DNA of 64,000 nucleotides from Pseudomonas fluorescens (GCF_902497875.1 NZ_CABVHY010000024.1:56529-120528), one strand, 5' to 3'; counted from the first letter of the stretch, positions 15,131 to 24,593 are shown. Notes: generated by a model from the letters alone, not told the origin. A program made the numbers and translations.

Positions 15131-16259
15131 AGGACAGCCAACTCATCAGCCAGAGAAACCCGCGACCGAGCGGGTTCAGCGGATTGCCCGGGCTGGGAAA
15201 GGCCATGACCTCGGCCTGCCCGCCGGCGCGGATTCCGCGACTGTCACGCAGCGTGGCCAATGACTGCGCAGATAACTCGATAATCACCGGGAAACGCTGG
15301 GCCGGGCGCAGCCAGTCGCGACTGTTCTCCACACTGGGCAAGGTCCCGGGCGCCGGCGCCTGCCCCACGCTGACGCCGTAGCCGACGCTGCGCACGCGCC
15401 CCTCGAATACCTCGCCGGGCAGCGCGTCCAGCACAATCGCCACCGGGGTTTCAGGTTTGACCAGGCCCAGGTTGTTCTCGGTCATTTCCGCACTGATCCA
15501 CACATCATGGATGGCGATCAGGGTCATCACCGGGCTGCCGGCCGCGGCATACAGGCCGACATCGGTGCGCAGGTCGGTGATCAACCCGGCGGAACGTGCC
15601 CGGACCTGGGTGTTGGCCAGGTCCAATCGGGCTTTTTCCAGGGTGGTGGTGGCACTGCGCAGCAGGGCGTTGTCTTCCTCACTGCCGCCTTCTTGCTCAC
15701 GTGCCCGTTGAACTTCGGCCCGCGCCGCGACCACCTGGCTGAGCGCCTGTTCGTGGTTGGCCCGCGACACTTCGAGCAGGCGCACGGAAATGGTGCCCCG
15801 ATCTTCGCGATACAGGCCTTCCAGGCGCTGATTGTCCTGGCGCGTCTTGAGCTCATTGGCCTGGGCGGCCCGCAAGGACGCTTGCGCCGAGGCAATCCCG
15901 GCGGTGCTGGCACCGATCTGGCGGCGGGTCGATTCGAGGTCGGCGCGCGCACGGTCGACAGCGATCTGGTACGACTGCGGGTCCACCTCGAAGAGCAGCT
16001 GCCCAGCCTCGACGTCCTGATTGTTGCGCACCTGCACGCGGGTCACCCTTCCTGCCACCTCCGCCGCCACCGGAATGACAAAGGCCTGCACCCGCGCCTG
16101 TTGTGTATAGGGGGTAAAGCGGTCAGCCAGCAGGTACCAGAGCAGGCTGAGGACGATCAGCACCACCACCCACTTCGTGCCCTTGCGCACCGGGTCGGCG
16201 GCAGGTTCCGGCGCTTTATCGGCGGGCACCTCGGGGACGGACTGCGAGGCTTCACTCAT
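15120..16259 (-). CDS. HlyD-type periplasmic adaptor (membrane fusion protein)
   Basis: 379 residues. A short cytoplasmic tail, one membrane segment (WVVVLIVLSLLWYLLADRF, ~28-46), a beta-barrel/lipoyl half (VIPVAAEVAGRVTRVQVRNN), a coiled-coil hairpin rich in Ala/Gln/Arg (~90-200) and the second lipoyl half (RSAGLITDLRTDVGLYAAAG). Typical EmrA/AaeA-like layout joining an inner-membrane pump to a TolC-type channel. It overlaps the lipoprotein gene by 4 bases upstream and the DUF2955 gene downstream. Confidence 0.88.
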   Translation of the reverse strand: MSEASQSVPEVPADKAPEPAADPVRKGTKWVVVLIVLSLLWYLLADRFTPYTQQARVQAFVIPVAAEVAGRVTRVQVRNNQDVEAGQLLFEVDPQSYQIAVDRARADLESTRRQIGASTAGIASAQASLRAAQANELKTRQDNQRLEGLYREDRGTISVRLLEVSRANHEQALSQVVAARAEVQRAREQEGGSEEDNALLRSATTTLEKARLDLANTQVRARSAGLITDLRTDVGLYAAAGSPVMTLIAIHDVWISAEMTENNLGLVKPETPVAIVLDALPGEVFEGRVRSVGYGVSVGQAPAPGTLPSVENSRDWLRPAQRFPVIIELSAQSLATLRDSRGIRAGGQAEVMAFPSPGNPLNPLGRGFLWLMSWLSYAY

Positions 16260-17812
16260 CGTTTTTTACCTTGTGTGGAGTCGGGCTGAGGCTGGCCAGG
16301 AGGTGCGGGTTCATCCAGCAGGTCGCCCCAGTCCGTGCGTTGCTGCATCTGCTCGCGGGTGGCCTGATCAACTCTCGGCTGGGCGCTGTACCAGCCCCCC
16401 CCCAGGGCCTTGTACAGGGCGATCAGATTGCTGACGGCATTGCTGCGGCTGAGCAGGTAGTTGTCCTGTTGCTGGAGCAGCGCGCGCTGGGCATCCAGCA
16501 CCCGCTGGAAGTCCGAGTAGCCTTCGCGATACTGGGCACTGGCCAGGACCAGCGAACGCTGGGCGGACAAGGCCGCCTCGCGCAGGATGCGTTCGCGCTC
16601 CAGTGACTTGATCAGGCCGCTGGCGGCATCGTCGGCCTCGCGCGCTGCCTGGCGCACCTGGTCACGGTAGACCTCGATCAACTGCTGCAAGCGGGCATCC
16701 TGCACCCGTACGTTGTTGCTGATGTTGCCGTGATCGAACAGATTCCAGCGCAGGCTCGGGCCGCCGACCAGGTCAAGGGTGTTGGAGGCACCGCTCAATG
16801 AAGTGGTGGACCAGACGATGCTGCCGAGCAGGGTCAACGACGGGTAGAAATCGCTTTCGGCGACGCCGATGAGCGCGGACTGGGCCGCGACATTCAGTTC
16901 GGCGGCGCGGACGTCCGGCCGCCGCAGCAGCAGATTGGCCGGCACGTCCTGCAGTACGGAGCGGTCGACCAGCGGGATCAGCCCCTCCTGCTCGGCGAGC
17001 TGTGGCAGCGGACCGGGCGGTCGGCCGATCAGCACTGCCAGGGCATTACGGGTACGCAGTACCTGGTCTTCGAAATCCGGAATGGTGCTCAGGGTGCCCA
17101 GGTACTGGGTCTTGGCTTGTTGCAGGTCGAGCTCGGCCGTCTGCCCGCTGTTGAACAACTTCTCGGTGATCTCAAAGCTGCGTTTTTGCTGCCCGGCGTT
17201 TTCGCGGGCGACGCGCAAACGCGCTTCGGTGGTACGCAGCACAAAGTACGTATCGGCGACCTGGGCCCGCAGCAACACCAGCACGTCCTCATAATTGGCC
17301 TGGGCGGCGAAGTAGCTGGCATCGGACGACTCGATGGCCCGACTGAAGCGCCCCCAGAAATCCAGTTCCCAGCCGATGTCGAAGCCGGCGCTGTGTTGCC
17401 AGAAATGGCTGTCCACGGGGTTACGCCCACCGGATTGATTGCGGTCGAAATACAGACTGTCGGCGCTGGCCTGCTGCAGTTGCGGATAACGACCGCTTTG
17501 GGCGATGCCCAACTGGGCACGGGCTTCCATCACCCGTAGGCCAGCAATTTTCAGGTTGGAGTTATGGGCATCGGTTTCGGCAATCAGACGGTCGAGGACC
17601 GGATCGGCAAAGACCTGCCACCACTCGCGTATATCGGGCTGTCGACGCTGCTGGCTGGCCTGCTCGAGTGCCGGGCTGTTCCAGTGTTCGATCCAGGCCT
17701 CGCCTGGCGCCTGGAAATCCGGTCCCAGGCGCACACAGCCACTGAGGCCCAGTCCCCCTATCAGGAGTATCCCCATCAGGGGTAACCGGCCTCGGTGAAA
17801 TGCCAGGAACAT
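16256..17812 (-). CDS. NodT/OprM-type outer-membrane efflux lipoprotein
   Basis: 518 residues from ATG 17812. Lipoprotein signal with lipobox LGLSGC (~23). Two repeated TolC/OEP domains: first around RVMEARAQLGIAQSGRYPQL, second around RPDVRAAELNVAAQSALIGVAESDFYPSL, the usual NodT-family signature. It forms the trimeric outer-membrane channel of the pump. The start lies 7 bases after the stop of the AI-2E-family gene, so all four genes read as one operon. The extended frame further upstream lacks a signal peptide and was not used. Confidence 0.9.
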   Translation of the reverse strand: MFLAFHRGRLPLMGILLIGGLGLSGCVRLGPDFQAPGEAWIEHWNSPALEQASQQRRQPDIREWWQVFADPVLDRLIAETDAHNSNLKIAGLRVMEARAQLGIAQSGRYPQLQQASADSLYFDRNQSGGRNPVDSHFWQHSAGFDIGWELDFWGRFSRAIESSDASYFAAQANYEDVLVLLRAQVADTYFVLRTTEARLRVARENAGQQKRSFEITEKLFNSGQTAELDLQQAKTQYLGTLSTIPDFEDQVLRTRNALAVLIGRPPGPLPQLAEQEGLIPLVDRSVLQDVPANLLLRRPDVRAAELNVAAQSALIGVAESDFYPSLTLLGSIVWSTTSLSGASNTLDLVGGPSLRWNLFDHGNISNNVRVQDARLQQLIEVYRDQVRQAAREADDAASGLIKSLERERILREAALSAQRSLVLASAQYREGYSDFQRVLDAQRALLQQQDNYLLSRSNAVSNLIALYKALGGGWYSAQPRVDQATREQMQQRTDWGDLLDEPAPPGQPQPDSTQGKKR

Positions 17813-17819
17813 AGGCCCG

Positions 17820-18920
17820 TCAGATCTTCGGCTGGTCGTCTGGCACACCTTGCGGCTGGTCTTGCACCCACTGCCAGAACAGCTGATAGCCGACCGCAAG
17901 CACCACCGGGCCGATGAACAGACCGATGATGCCACCGGTGACCATGCCCCCGAGGGCCCCGATCAGCACCACCGGCATCGGCACATCGACGCCGCGCCCC
18001 AACAGCAGTGGCTTGAGCACGTTATCCACCAGGCCGGCAACGAAGACATAAATGGAAAAGACGATGCCCGCCGTGCTGACCCCCTCGGTGGCGAATACGT
18101 AGACGATCACCGGAATGGTAATCAGCGTCGCGGGTAACTGCATGATCCCCAGCAACAACACCGCCAGGGCCAGCAGCCCGGCGCCGGGGATGCCCTTGAG
18201 GACGAAGCCGACGCCCACCAGCAGCATTTGGATGAAGGCGATGCCGACCACCCCCAGCGCTACCGCACGAATGGTCGCGGTGCACAGCGCGGCCAGTTGC
18301 GGTCCCTTGGCCGGACCGCTGATACGCGAAGCGATCTGCACCGCACTGCGGCTGCCACCCTCGCCATAAGCCATGAAGATCCCGGCGATGATCAGGGAAC
18401 AAATGAAAATCAGGAAACCCATGCCGACCCCGGCGAGCTTGCTCAACAGGGTCAGGCTGATCCCTTTGATCTGCGGTATGTACTTCTCGGTCAGCCCCGG
18501 AAGGTCGGTGGCCGCCTGCAGCCAGACGCCATGCACGCGCTTGCCCACCAGCGGCCAATCGGCGACTGCATCGGCCGGCGGAGCAATCTGGAAGCCACCG
18601 TCCTTGAGCAGGACCATAGCGCGCTCGACCGAGTCGGCAATCGAGGTGCCCAAGAGGTAGATCGGCACCATGAGAATAACGATGGCAATCAGCACGATCA
18701 GCGTCGCGATGAGTCCGTCCTTGTAGCCCAGCATGCCCTTGAGCCGGCCTTGCAGTGGGTAGAGGGTGATCGCCAGGATCAGCGACCAGAGCAACAGATC
18801 GCGGAACGGGCGGAATATCTCGAAGCAGAACAGCACCAGAACGACAATCAGCCCGGCACGAATCAGCACATCGAGCAGACCACGGGAAAACGTTTTCTCG
18901 GAAGTGGACGTGGGCACCAT
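17820..18920 (-). CDS. AI-2E/PerM-family transporter
   Basis: 366 residues from ATG 18920, fixed by AGGAGG seven bases upstream. PerM topology: two or three N-terminal helices (AGLIVVLVLFCFEIF), a soluble loop (~70-150), then five or six helices, with the conserved stretch FSIYVFVAGLVDNVLKPLLLGRG and IGALGGMVTGGIIGLFIGPV. Family members export varied small molecules or ions; AI-2 transport is not implied. First gene of the four-gene operon with an outer-membrane lipoprotein, HlyD adaptor and DUF2955 protein. Confidence 0.88.
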   Translation of the reverse strand: MVPTSTSEKTFSRGLLDVLIRAGLIVVLVLFCFEIFRPFRDLLLWSLILAITLYPLQGRLKGMLGYKDGLIATLIVLIAIVILMVPIYLLGTSIADSVERAMVLLKDGGFQIAPPADAVADWPLVGKRVHGVWLQAATDLPGLTEKYIPQIKGISLTLLSKLAGVGMGFLIFICSLIIAGIFMAYGEGGSRSAVQIASRISGPAKGPQLAALCTATIRAVALGVVGIAFIQMLLVGVGFVLKGIPGAGLLALAVLLLGIMQLPATLITIPVIVYVFATEGVSTAGIVFSIYVFVAGLVDNVLKPLLLGRGVDVPMPVVLIGALGGMVTGGIIGLFIGPVVLAVGYQLFWQWVQDQPQGVPDDQPKI

Positions 18921-19010
18921 TGATTGCCTCCTTGCAGATCGCTGCACAGGAATGAGGGGGTAAGCCCAGCATAGACGGTCAATGGGACGTCATCTTTGTG
19001 TACCCCGCAA

Positions 19011-19107
19011 AAAATCGCAGCCTGCGGCAGCTCCTACGCCGACCGCGTACATCCGCAATTTTGCGGGTGTACAAAAATCCCTCTGTAGGAGCTGCCGCAG
19101 GTTCGGG
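19011..19107. repeat. Inverted REP pair of the GCAGCTCCTAC type
   Basis: AAATCGCAGCCTGCGGCAGCTCCTAC at the left (19012-19037) and GTAGGAGCTGCCGCAGGTTC at the right are inverted copies of the second REP family in this window. Lies between the efflux operon promoter and the end of oprD. The ~240-base gap holds no gene. Confidence 0.75.
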
Positions 19108-19162
19108 CCGCGTTCGGACGATCTCTTGATCTTGCTTTTCTGATTTGTACCCCAGGACAGCC

Positions 19163-20431
19163 TTACCAGATCGGCAAGCTGTAGCTGACGATCAGGCGAT
19201 TCTCGTCGATTTCACTGGCGAAGCTCGAGCGATAGGTCGCATTGCGCCATTTGATGCCGAGGTTTTTCAGCGTGCCACTCTGGATCACGTAGCCGATGTC
19301 GGTATTACGCTCCCACTCCTTGCCGGTTCCCGAAGCGGCCCCCAGGTCGACCTGGTCGCCTTTTACATAGCGGGTCATAAAGGTCAGGCCGGGAACGCCC
19401 AGGCCGGCGAAGTTGAAATCGTAACGGGCTTGCAGGGAGCGTTCGTCCTGATTGCCGAAGTCGTTGATCTGCAGCAGGTTGATCAGGTACGGGTCGGTGC
19501 CGTGAACGTTGGCGAAACCGGTATCGCCGTTCATTTTCTGGTAGCCGAGGCCAAAGGCGTGCGCGCCCAGCGAGTAGGTGAACATCGCGCCGAGCATTCG
19601 GTTGTCGACATTGCTGCTGCCGTCATCGGTCGAACGGGCCCAACGCAGATCGGTTTTCAGCGCCTGCCCCTCGGTCACCGGCAACACATGCACCAGCGTC
19701 AGGTAATGCTGCTTGTACAGATCGTCCAGCTGCGCATAGTGGTAGCCCGTACTCAGCGCCTTGCTCCACATATAGTTGCCACCGACAAAGTCGAACTGGT
19801 CGGTGGTCGACTTCGCCCCGGTCACGATGTTGCGCCTGGGGCCTTTCATCAGCGTCATGTCTTCGCGATTGGTCGAATCGCGCTGGTTCACCTGAGTGAG
19901 GCGACCGGCGTCGAAGGTCAGACCCGCGAGGTCCGTCGAGCTCAGCCAACCTCCCTGGAAAGTCTGCGGCAGCAGGCGCGAATCGTTGGGCTGCAAGACC
20001 GGCAGCTTGGGAATCAGGGTCCCCGCCTTGAGAGTGGATTTGGAGACCCGTAGCTTGGCGGTCAGGCCAAGCTCGCTGTTTTCATCGGGAGCCCTCCTGG
20101 ACTCGGCGCCACGGGGCAGCAGGCCGGTGGCACCGGCGCGATCGGGGCTCGAATCCAGTTTGATGCCGAGCAGGCCGAGGGCATCGACCCCGACGCCCAC
20201 TGGCCCCTCGGTGTAACCGGATTCGTAGCGCAACAAGAACCCTTGTGCCCACTCCTCGCCCTTGTTTTGTGGGGCCGCTGGTTGGCGGAAGTCGCGGTTC
20301 ATATAGAAATTGCGCATATCCAGGCTGGCCTTGCTGTCGGCGAGAAACTCGGCAGACGCGGGTGAACAGACCCCAATGGCGCCGGCAAGGCCGGGCACCA
20401 GAAAAACACAGGCAGAACGAATGACGTGCAT
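19163..20431 (-). CDS. OprD-family outer-membrane porin
   Basis: 422 residues. Signal peptide (RSACVFLVPGLAGAIGVCSPASA), then the OprD-family start EFLADSKASLDMRNFYMNRDFR and repeated amphipathic beta-strands to a C-terminal ENRLIVSYSLPIW ending in an aromatic residue. OprD/OpdK-type porins take up basic amino acids or carboxylic/aromatic acids. Downstream of a branched-chain-type ABC importer on the same strand, so it may be the outer-membrane entry for the same substrate, though a REP pair lies between them. Substrate not readable. Confidence 0.9.
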   Translation of the reverse strand: MHVIRSACVFLVPGLAGAIGVCSPASAEFLADSKASLDMRNFYMNRDFRQPAAPQNKGEEWAQGFLLRYESGYTEGPVGVGVDALGLLGIKLDSSPDRAGATGLLPRGAESRRAPDENSELGLTAKLRVSKSTLKAGTLIPKLPVLQPNDSRLLPQTFQGGWLSSTDLAGLTFDAGRLTQVNQRDSTNREDMTLMKGPRRNIVTGAKSTTDQFDFVGGNYMWSKALSTGYHYAQLDDLYKQHYLTLVHVLPVTEGQALKTDLRWARSTDDGSSNVDNRMLGAMFTYSLGAHAFGLGYQKMNGDTGFANVHGTDPYLINLLQINDFGNQDERSLQARYDFNFAGLGVPGLTFMTRYVKGDQVDLGAASGTGKEWERNTDIGYVIQSGTLKNLGIKWRNATYRSSFASEIDENRLIVSYSLPIW

Positions 20432-20472
20432 AGGTCTCTCTTCTTATTAGATAACTGGATTTGTGTCGGTGG

Positions 20473-20572
20473 TGTAGGAGCGAGCTTGCTCGCGATGGAC
20501 CCAAGGGCGCCGCGTGTATTCAGAAAGCACGCGTCATCGTTAACGACCATCGCGAGCAGGCTCGCTCCTACA
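20473..20572. repeat. REP pair between livM-like gene and oprD
   Basis: GTAGGAGCGAGCTTGCTCGC at the left and GCGAGCAGGCTCGCTCCTAC at the right form an inverted pair just after the permease gene. Such pairs often protect the upstream message or reduce readthrough, so oprD may be expressed less than the importer genes or have its own promoter. Confidence 0.85.
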
Positions 20573-20581
20573 GGGCAAGCC

Positions 20582-21586
20582 TTAGAAATTGCGCCGAGCC
20601 AGCTTCAGTACCCAGCCGACGATGCCGACCCGGAACAGCAGCACGCAGATGACGAAGATCATGCCGAGGATCACGTGCACCCACTCGCCCAGCGGTCCGT
20701 TGGACAGGTAGCTCTGCAGGGTGACTACCACTGTGGCGCCAACGAACGGGCCGAGCACGGTGCCCACACCGCCAAGCAGGGTCATCAGAATCACCTCGCC
20801 GGACATGTGCCAATGGGCGTCGGTCAACGACGCCAGCTGGAACACCACCGTCTTGGTCGAGCCGGCCAGGCCGGTCAGCGCGGCGGAGATGACAAAGGCC
20901 AGCAGCTTGTGCGCATCGACGTTGTAACCCAGGGAAATCGCCCGCGGCTCGTTCTCGCGGATCGCCTTGAGCACCTGACCGTAGGGCGAGTGGATGGTGC
21001 GCTGGATGACGGCGTAACCGAACACGAACACCGCGAGGACGAAGTAGTACATCGTCAGGTTGTTGTTCAGGTCGAACAGGCCAAGCAGCTGACCACGGGG
21101 CACGCCGTGCAGACCGTTCTCACCGCCGGTGAAAGGCGCCTGCACGTAGATGAAGAACACCAACTGCGCCAACGCCAGGGTAATCATCGCGAAGTAGATG
21201 CCCTGGCGCCGGATCGCCAGCAGGCCGAACAGCAGGCCGAGCACGGCGGATGCCAGGGTCCCGGCGAGAATGCCCAGTTCGGTCCCCAGGCCGCTGTAGT
21301 GGCTGAGCAGGTAACCGGTGACATAACCGCCGCTGGCGAGAAAGGCGGCATGCCCGAAAGACAACAGACCGGCGTAGCCGAGCAACAGGTTGAAGGCGCA
21401 GGCGAACAGCGCGAAGCACAGCAGCTTCATCAGGAACACCGGGTACACCGCCAGTGGCGCGGCCAGTGCTATGGCAAACAGTGCCAGATAGAACCAACGC
21501 TTGCGCCGTACGGCAGCCTGACGCCGCTCCTGGACCACCTGCGGTTGCAGAACCGGAGCGCCCTGCTTGATTTCCAGACTCGTCAT
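20582..21586 (-). CDS. Branched-chain-type ABC importer permease (LivM-like)
   Basis: 334 residues with about eight to ten hydrophobic helices and the LivM signatures LLLGYAGLLSFGHAAFLASG and IRENEPRAISLGYNVDAHKL (coupling helix to the ATPase). An N-terminal extension of ~30 charged residues precedes the first helix. It starts 2 bases after the stop of the LivH-like gene. Substrate cannot be told from the permease; binding proteins of this cluster type may take amides, aromatic or organic acids instead of branched-chain amino acids. Confidence 0.9.
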   Translation of the reverse strand: MTSLEIKQGAPVLQPQVVQERRQAAVRRKRWFYLALFAIALAAPLAVYPVFLMKLLCFALFACAFNLLLGYAGLLSFGHAAFLASGGYVTGYLLSHYSGLGTELGILAGTLASAVLGLLFGLLAIRRQGIYFAMITLALAQLVFFIYVQAPFTGGENGLHGVPRGQLLGLFDLNNNLTMYYFVLAVFVFGYAVIQRTIHSPYGQVLKAIRENEPRAISLGYNVDAHKLLAFVISAALTGLAGSTKTVVFQLASLTDAHWHMSGEVILMTLLGGVGTVLGPFVGATVVVTLQSYLSNGPLGEWVHVILGMIFVICVLLFRVGIVGWVLKLARRNF

Positions 21587-21588
21587 GT

Positions 21589-22476
21589 TTACGCCTCCTT
21601 TCCGAACAGTCCCGCGGGACGAACCAGCAACACCAGCACCATGACCAGGAACACCACGGTGTTGGCCGCCTCAGGATAAAAAACCTTGGTCACGCCCTCG
21701 ATCAGGCCCATGGCCAGACCGGTAACGATGGCGCCCATGATCGAGCCCATGCCGCCGATCACCACCACAGCGAACACCACGATCAGCAGGTTGGCGCCCA
21801 TGGTCGGCGTGACCGAGTAGATCGGCGCAGCCAGTACGCCGGCGAACGCCGCCAGGGCTGCGCCAAAGCCATAGGTCAGAGTGATCAATAACGGCACGTT
21901 GATGCCGAACGCCTGCATCAGCTTCGGATTCTCGGTACCGGCCCGCAGGTAGGAACCCAGACGAGTGCGCTCGATCATGAACCAGGTGGCCACGCACACC
22001 ACCAGCGCGGCCACTACCACCCAGGCGCGGTAGGTCGGCAGGAACATGAAGCCGAGGTTATAACCGCCCTTGAGCAGCTCCGGCATCGGATAGGAAGACC
22101 CGGAGACGCCGAACAGTTTGACGAAGGAGCCCTCGACAATCAGCGCCAGGCCAAAGGTCAGCAGTAGACCGTAGAGGTGATCCTCACCGGCAATCCGCCG
22201 CAACAGGCCGCGCTCGATGAGCATGCCGAGGACACCGACCACCAGCGGCGCCAGCACCAATGCGAGCCAATAATTCACACCCAGGTAGTTGAGCCCGAGC
22301 ACGGCGGTGAAGGCGCCGAGCATGTACTGGGCGCCATGGGCGAAGTTGATGATCCGCAGAAGCCCGAAGATGATCGCCAGGCCCAGGCTGAGTAAGGCAT
22401 AGAAGGCCCCGTTGATCAGCCCAAGGAGCACCTGGCCGAACAGTACGCTCAGGGGAATACCGAATACGATAGTCAT
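21589..22476 (-). CDS. Branched-chain-type ABC importer permease (LivH-like)
   Basis: 295 residues, about eight helices. Motifs are LINGAFYALLSLGLAIIFGL, RIINFAHGAQYMLGAF, RAGTENPKLMQAFGINV (coupling loop) and a GxGGMGSIMGAIVTGL stretch. It pairs with the LivM-like protein to form the heterodimeric channel. The order in this operon is ATPase, ATPase, binding protein, LivH, LivM, porin. Confidence 0.9.
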   Translation of the reverse strand: MTIVFGIPLSVLFGQVLLGLINGAFYALLSLGLAIIFGLLRIINFAHGAQYMLGAFTAVLGLNYLGVNYWLALVLAPLVVGVLGMLIERGLLRRIAGEDHLYGLLLTFGLALIVEGSFVKLFGVSGSSYPMPELLKGGYNLGFMFLPTYRAWVVVAALVVCVATWFMIERTRLGSYLRAGTENPKLMQAFGINVPLLITLTYGFGAALAAFAGVLAAPIYSVTPTMGANLLIVVFAVVVIGGMGSIMGAIVTGLAMGLIEGVTKVFYPEAANTVVFLVMVLVLLVRPAGLFGKEA

Positions 22477-22549
22477 GATTTACCACCCGCTGAAAGTCCG
22501 TGACACCCGGCTGCCGGCAGCCGGGTAAGTAGCTGGAGTCACATGCCGA

Positions 22550-23764
22550 TCAGCTTTTGGTCAGCAGCTTGCACTTGCTTTCGGCCAGCGGGCGGTAGGC
22601 TTCTTCCCCCGGAATGGTCCGCACGATCTTGTACAGGTCCCACTCCCCTTTCGATTCGGCCGGGGTCTTGACCTGGACCAGATACATGTCGTGGACCATG
22701 CGGCCATCGGCGCGGATCGTGCCGTTTTTTGCAAACATGTCGTTGACCGGGGTCGCCACCATCTGCGCACGCACCGCCTTCGCATCGTCGCTGCCGCTGG
22801 CCTTGACCGCGTTCAGGTAGTTCATGGTCGCCGAGTAGATGCCCGCCGGCACCATGCCCGGCATCTTGCCGGTCCGCTTGAAGTAGCGCTGAGCCCAGGC
22901 GCGGCTCTCGTCGTTCATGTCCCAGTACCAGCCGGTGGTCAGCATCAGCCCTTGGGTCACTTCCAGGCCCATGGCATGAATGTCGTTGAGGAACACCACC
23001 ATGCCGGCCAGCTTCTGCCCGGACTGGGCAATGCCGAACTGGCTGGCGGTCATCAGCGAATTGACGGTGTCGGAACCGGCGTTGGCGAAGGCGATCACGT
23101 CAGCGCCAGACCCTTGCGCCTGCAAGATGTAGGAAGAAAAATCGCCGCTGGGGAACGGGTGGCGAACCTTGCCGACCACCTTGCCGCCATCGGCCTCGAC
23201 GACCTTGGTGATATCCGATTCCATTGCATGGCCGAAGGCATAGTCAGCCGTCAGGATGAACCAGTTCTTGCCGCCGGAAGCGAGCACGGCTTTGGCAGTG
23301 CCGTTGGCCAGTGCGTAGGAGTCGTAGGTCCAGTGGATGTGATTGGGCGAGCAGAATTCGTTGGTCAGGCTGGAGGCCGCCGCGCCGGAAATCAGCGCCA
23401 GTTTGCCGGCCTGCTCCACCACCTTGCTTGCCGCCAGCACCACCGACGACGCAACCATCCCGGTGACCATGTCGACATTGCGCTCATCGACCCACTGGCG
23501 CACGGTGTTGGCGCCGACATCCGGCTTGTTCAGGTCATCGGCACTGAACACCACGATTTTCTTGCCGTTGACCTGACCGCCGAAGTCCTCGACGGCCATA
23601 TTCAACGCTTCCAGGCCACCGGGGCCGGAGAGGTCGCGGTAAGTCCCGGACATATCGGCCAGGTAGCCGATTCGGACCTCGTCGTCGCTGACCTGTGCCT
23701 GAGCGGCGCTGACGAGCAGGCTGGAGACGAGAATGGCGCGTGCAGTCTTCTGAAAAACCTTCAT
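22550..23764 (-). CDS. Periplasmic binding protein of the branched-chain type
   Basis: 404 residues. Signal peptide cut after AQA (residues ~1-23). Mature type I periplasmic-binding fold: VRIGYLADMSGTYRDLSGPG, DERNVDMVTGMVASSV, NHIHWTYDSYALANG and TADYAFGHAMESDI. This branch (ABC transporter substrate-binding, often near aromatic or small carboxylate catabolism) differs from LivJ/K. Ligand unknown; the adjacent OprD porin would suit an acidic or aromatic substrate, which is inference. Confidence 0.88.
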   Translation of the reverse strand: MKVFQKTARAILVSSLLVSAAQAQVSDDEVRIGYLADMSGTYRDLSGPGGLEALNMAVEDFGGQVNGKKIVVFSADDLNKPDVGANTVRQWVDERNVDMVTGMVASSVVLAASKVVEQAGKLALISGAAASSLTNEFCSPNHIHWTYDSYALANGTAKAVLASGGKNWFILTADYAFGHAMESDITKVVEADGGKVVGKVRHPFPSGDFSSYILQAQGSGADVIAFANAGSDTVNSLMTASQFGIAQSGQKLAGMVVFLNDIHAMGLEVTQGLMLTTGWYWDMNDESRAWAQRYFKRTGKMPGMVPAGIYSATMNYLNAVKASGSDDAKAVRAQMVATPVNDMFAKNGTIRADGRMVHDMYLVQVKTPAESKGEWDLYKIVRTIPGEEAYRPLAESKCKLLTKS

Positions 23765-23870
23765 CTAGTTCACCCATTTTCCACAGTTATTGTTGTTCCG
23801 GGCAAAGCAACCCCGTGCCGGCAGCCCTGGAGCCGCGCCGACATCGATCTAGCCAGGGGTAAAACGGGTC

Positions 23871-24593
23871 TCAGACGCCGAGACAGTTCTGCAGGAGCTC
23901 TTGTTTGGACTCCAGTTCAGCGGCGCTGATTTCCTCCACGATCTGACCGTGGTCCATCAAGTAATGGCGGTCAGCCAGAGGTGCGGCGAAGCGGAAATTC
24001 TGCTCCACCAACACAATGGTCAAACCCTTCTTCTTGAGCTTGATCAGCACCTCGGCCAGCTTCTGCACGATCACCGGGGCCAGGCCTTCGGTGATCTCGT
24101 CCAGCAGCAACAGATTGGCGCCCGTGCGCAGGATCCGCGCCATGGCCAGCATTTGCTGCTCGCCGCCGGACAGGCGCGTGCCCTGGCTGAAACGCCGCTC
24201 GTAAAGATTGGGGAACATCTCGTAGATTTCATCGAGGCTCATGCCGTCGCTGCGCACCATCGGCGGCAGCAGGAGGTTTTCCTCGACATTGAGGCTGGCG
24301 AAAATGCCGCGCTCTTCCGGGCAATAGCCGACGCCCAGACGCGGGATCAAATGCGCGGCGAGACCAATGGTCTCGTTGCCGTTGACCACGATTGAACCGG
24401 TGCGGCGGCCTACCATATTCATGATCGCGCGCAGGGTGGTGGAACGCCCCGAGCCGTTGCGTCCAAGCAGGGTGACCAGTTCACCGCGCCGCACCTGCAG
24501 GTCGATGCCATGCAGGATGTGCGATTCGCCATAGAAGGCATGCAGGTCGCCGACCCGCAGTTGCTCGAAATCCGGGGTGTGCAGACTGCTCAT
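23871..24593 (-). CDS. ABC importer ATPase, LivF-like, with Arg in Walker A
   Basis: 240 residues. LivF-type features: LHAFYGESHILHGIDL, signature RLSGGEQQMLAMARIL, Walker B NLLLLDEITEGLAP, and the switch His replaced by Gln-Asn context in VLVEQNF. The Walker A reads GRNGSGRSTTL: the normally invariant Lys of GxxGxGK[ST] is Arg (codon CGT on the minus strand near 24452). The partner ATPase has a normal Walker A. Start overlaps the end of the LivG-like gene by 4 bases. Likely still functional as one half of a heterodimer. Confidence 0.9.
   Translation of the reverse strand: MSSLHTPDFEQLRVGDLHAFYGESHILHGIDLQVRRGELVTLLGRNGSGRSTTLRAIMNMVGRRTGSIVVNGNETIGLAAHLIPRLGVGYCPEERGIFASLNVEENLLLPPMVRSDGMSLDEIYEMFPNLYERRFSQGTRLSGGEQQMLAMARILRTGANLLLLDEITEGLAPVIVQKLAEVLIKLKKKGLTIVLVEQNFRFAAPLADRHYLMDHGQIVEEISAAELESKQELLQNCLGV

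Noticed and set aside
17820..18920. Quorum-signal (AI-2) exporter
   Set aside because: The AI-2E family name is historical; nothing in the context supports AI-2 transport.
22691..23929. 412-codon plus-strand frame
   Set aside because: Shadow of the periplasmic binding protein gene.
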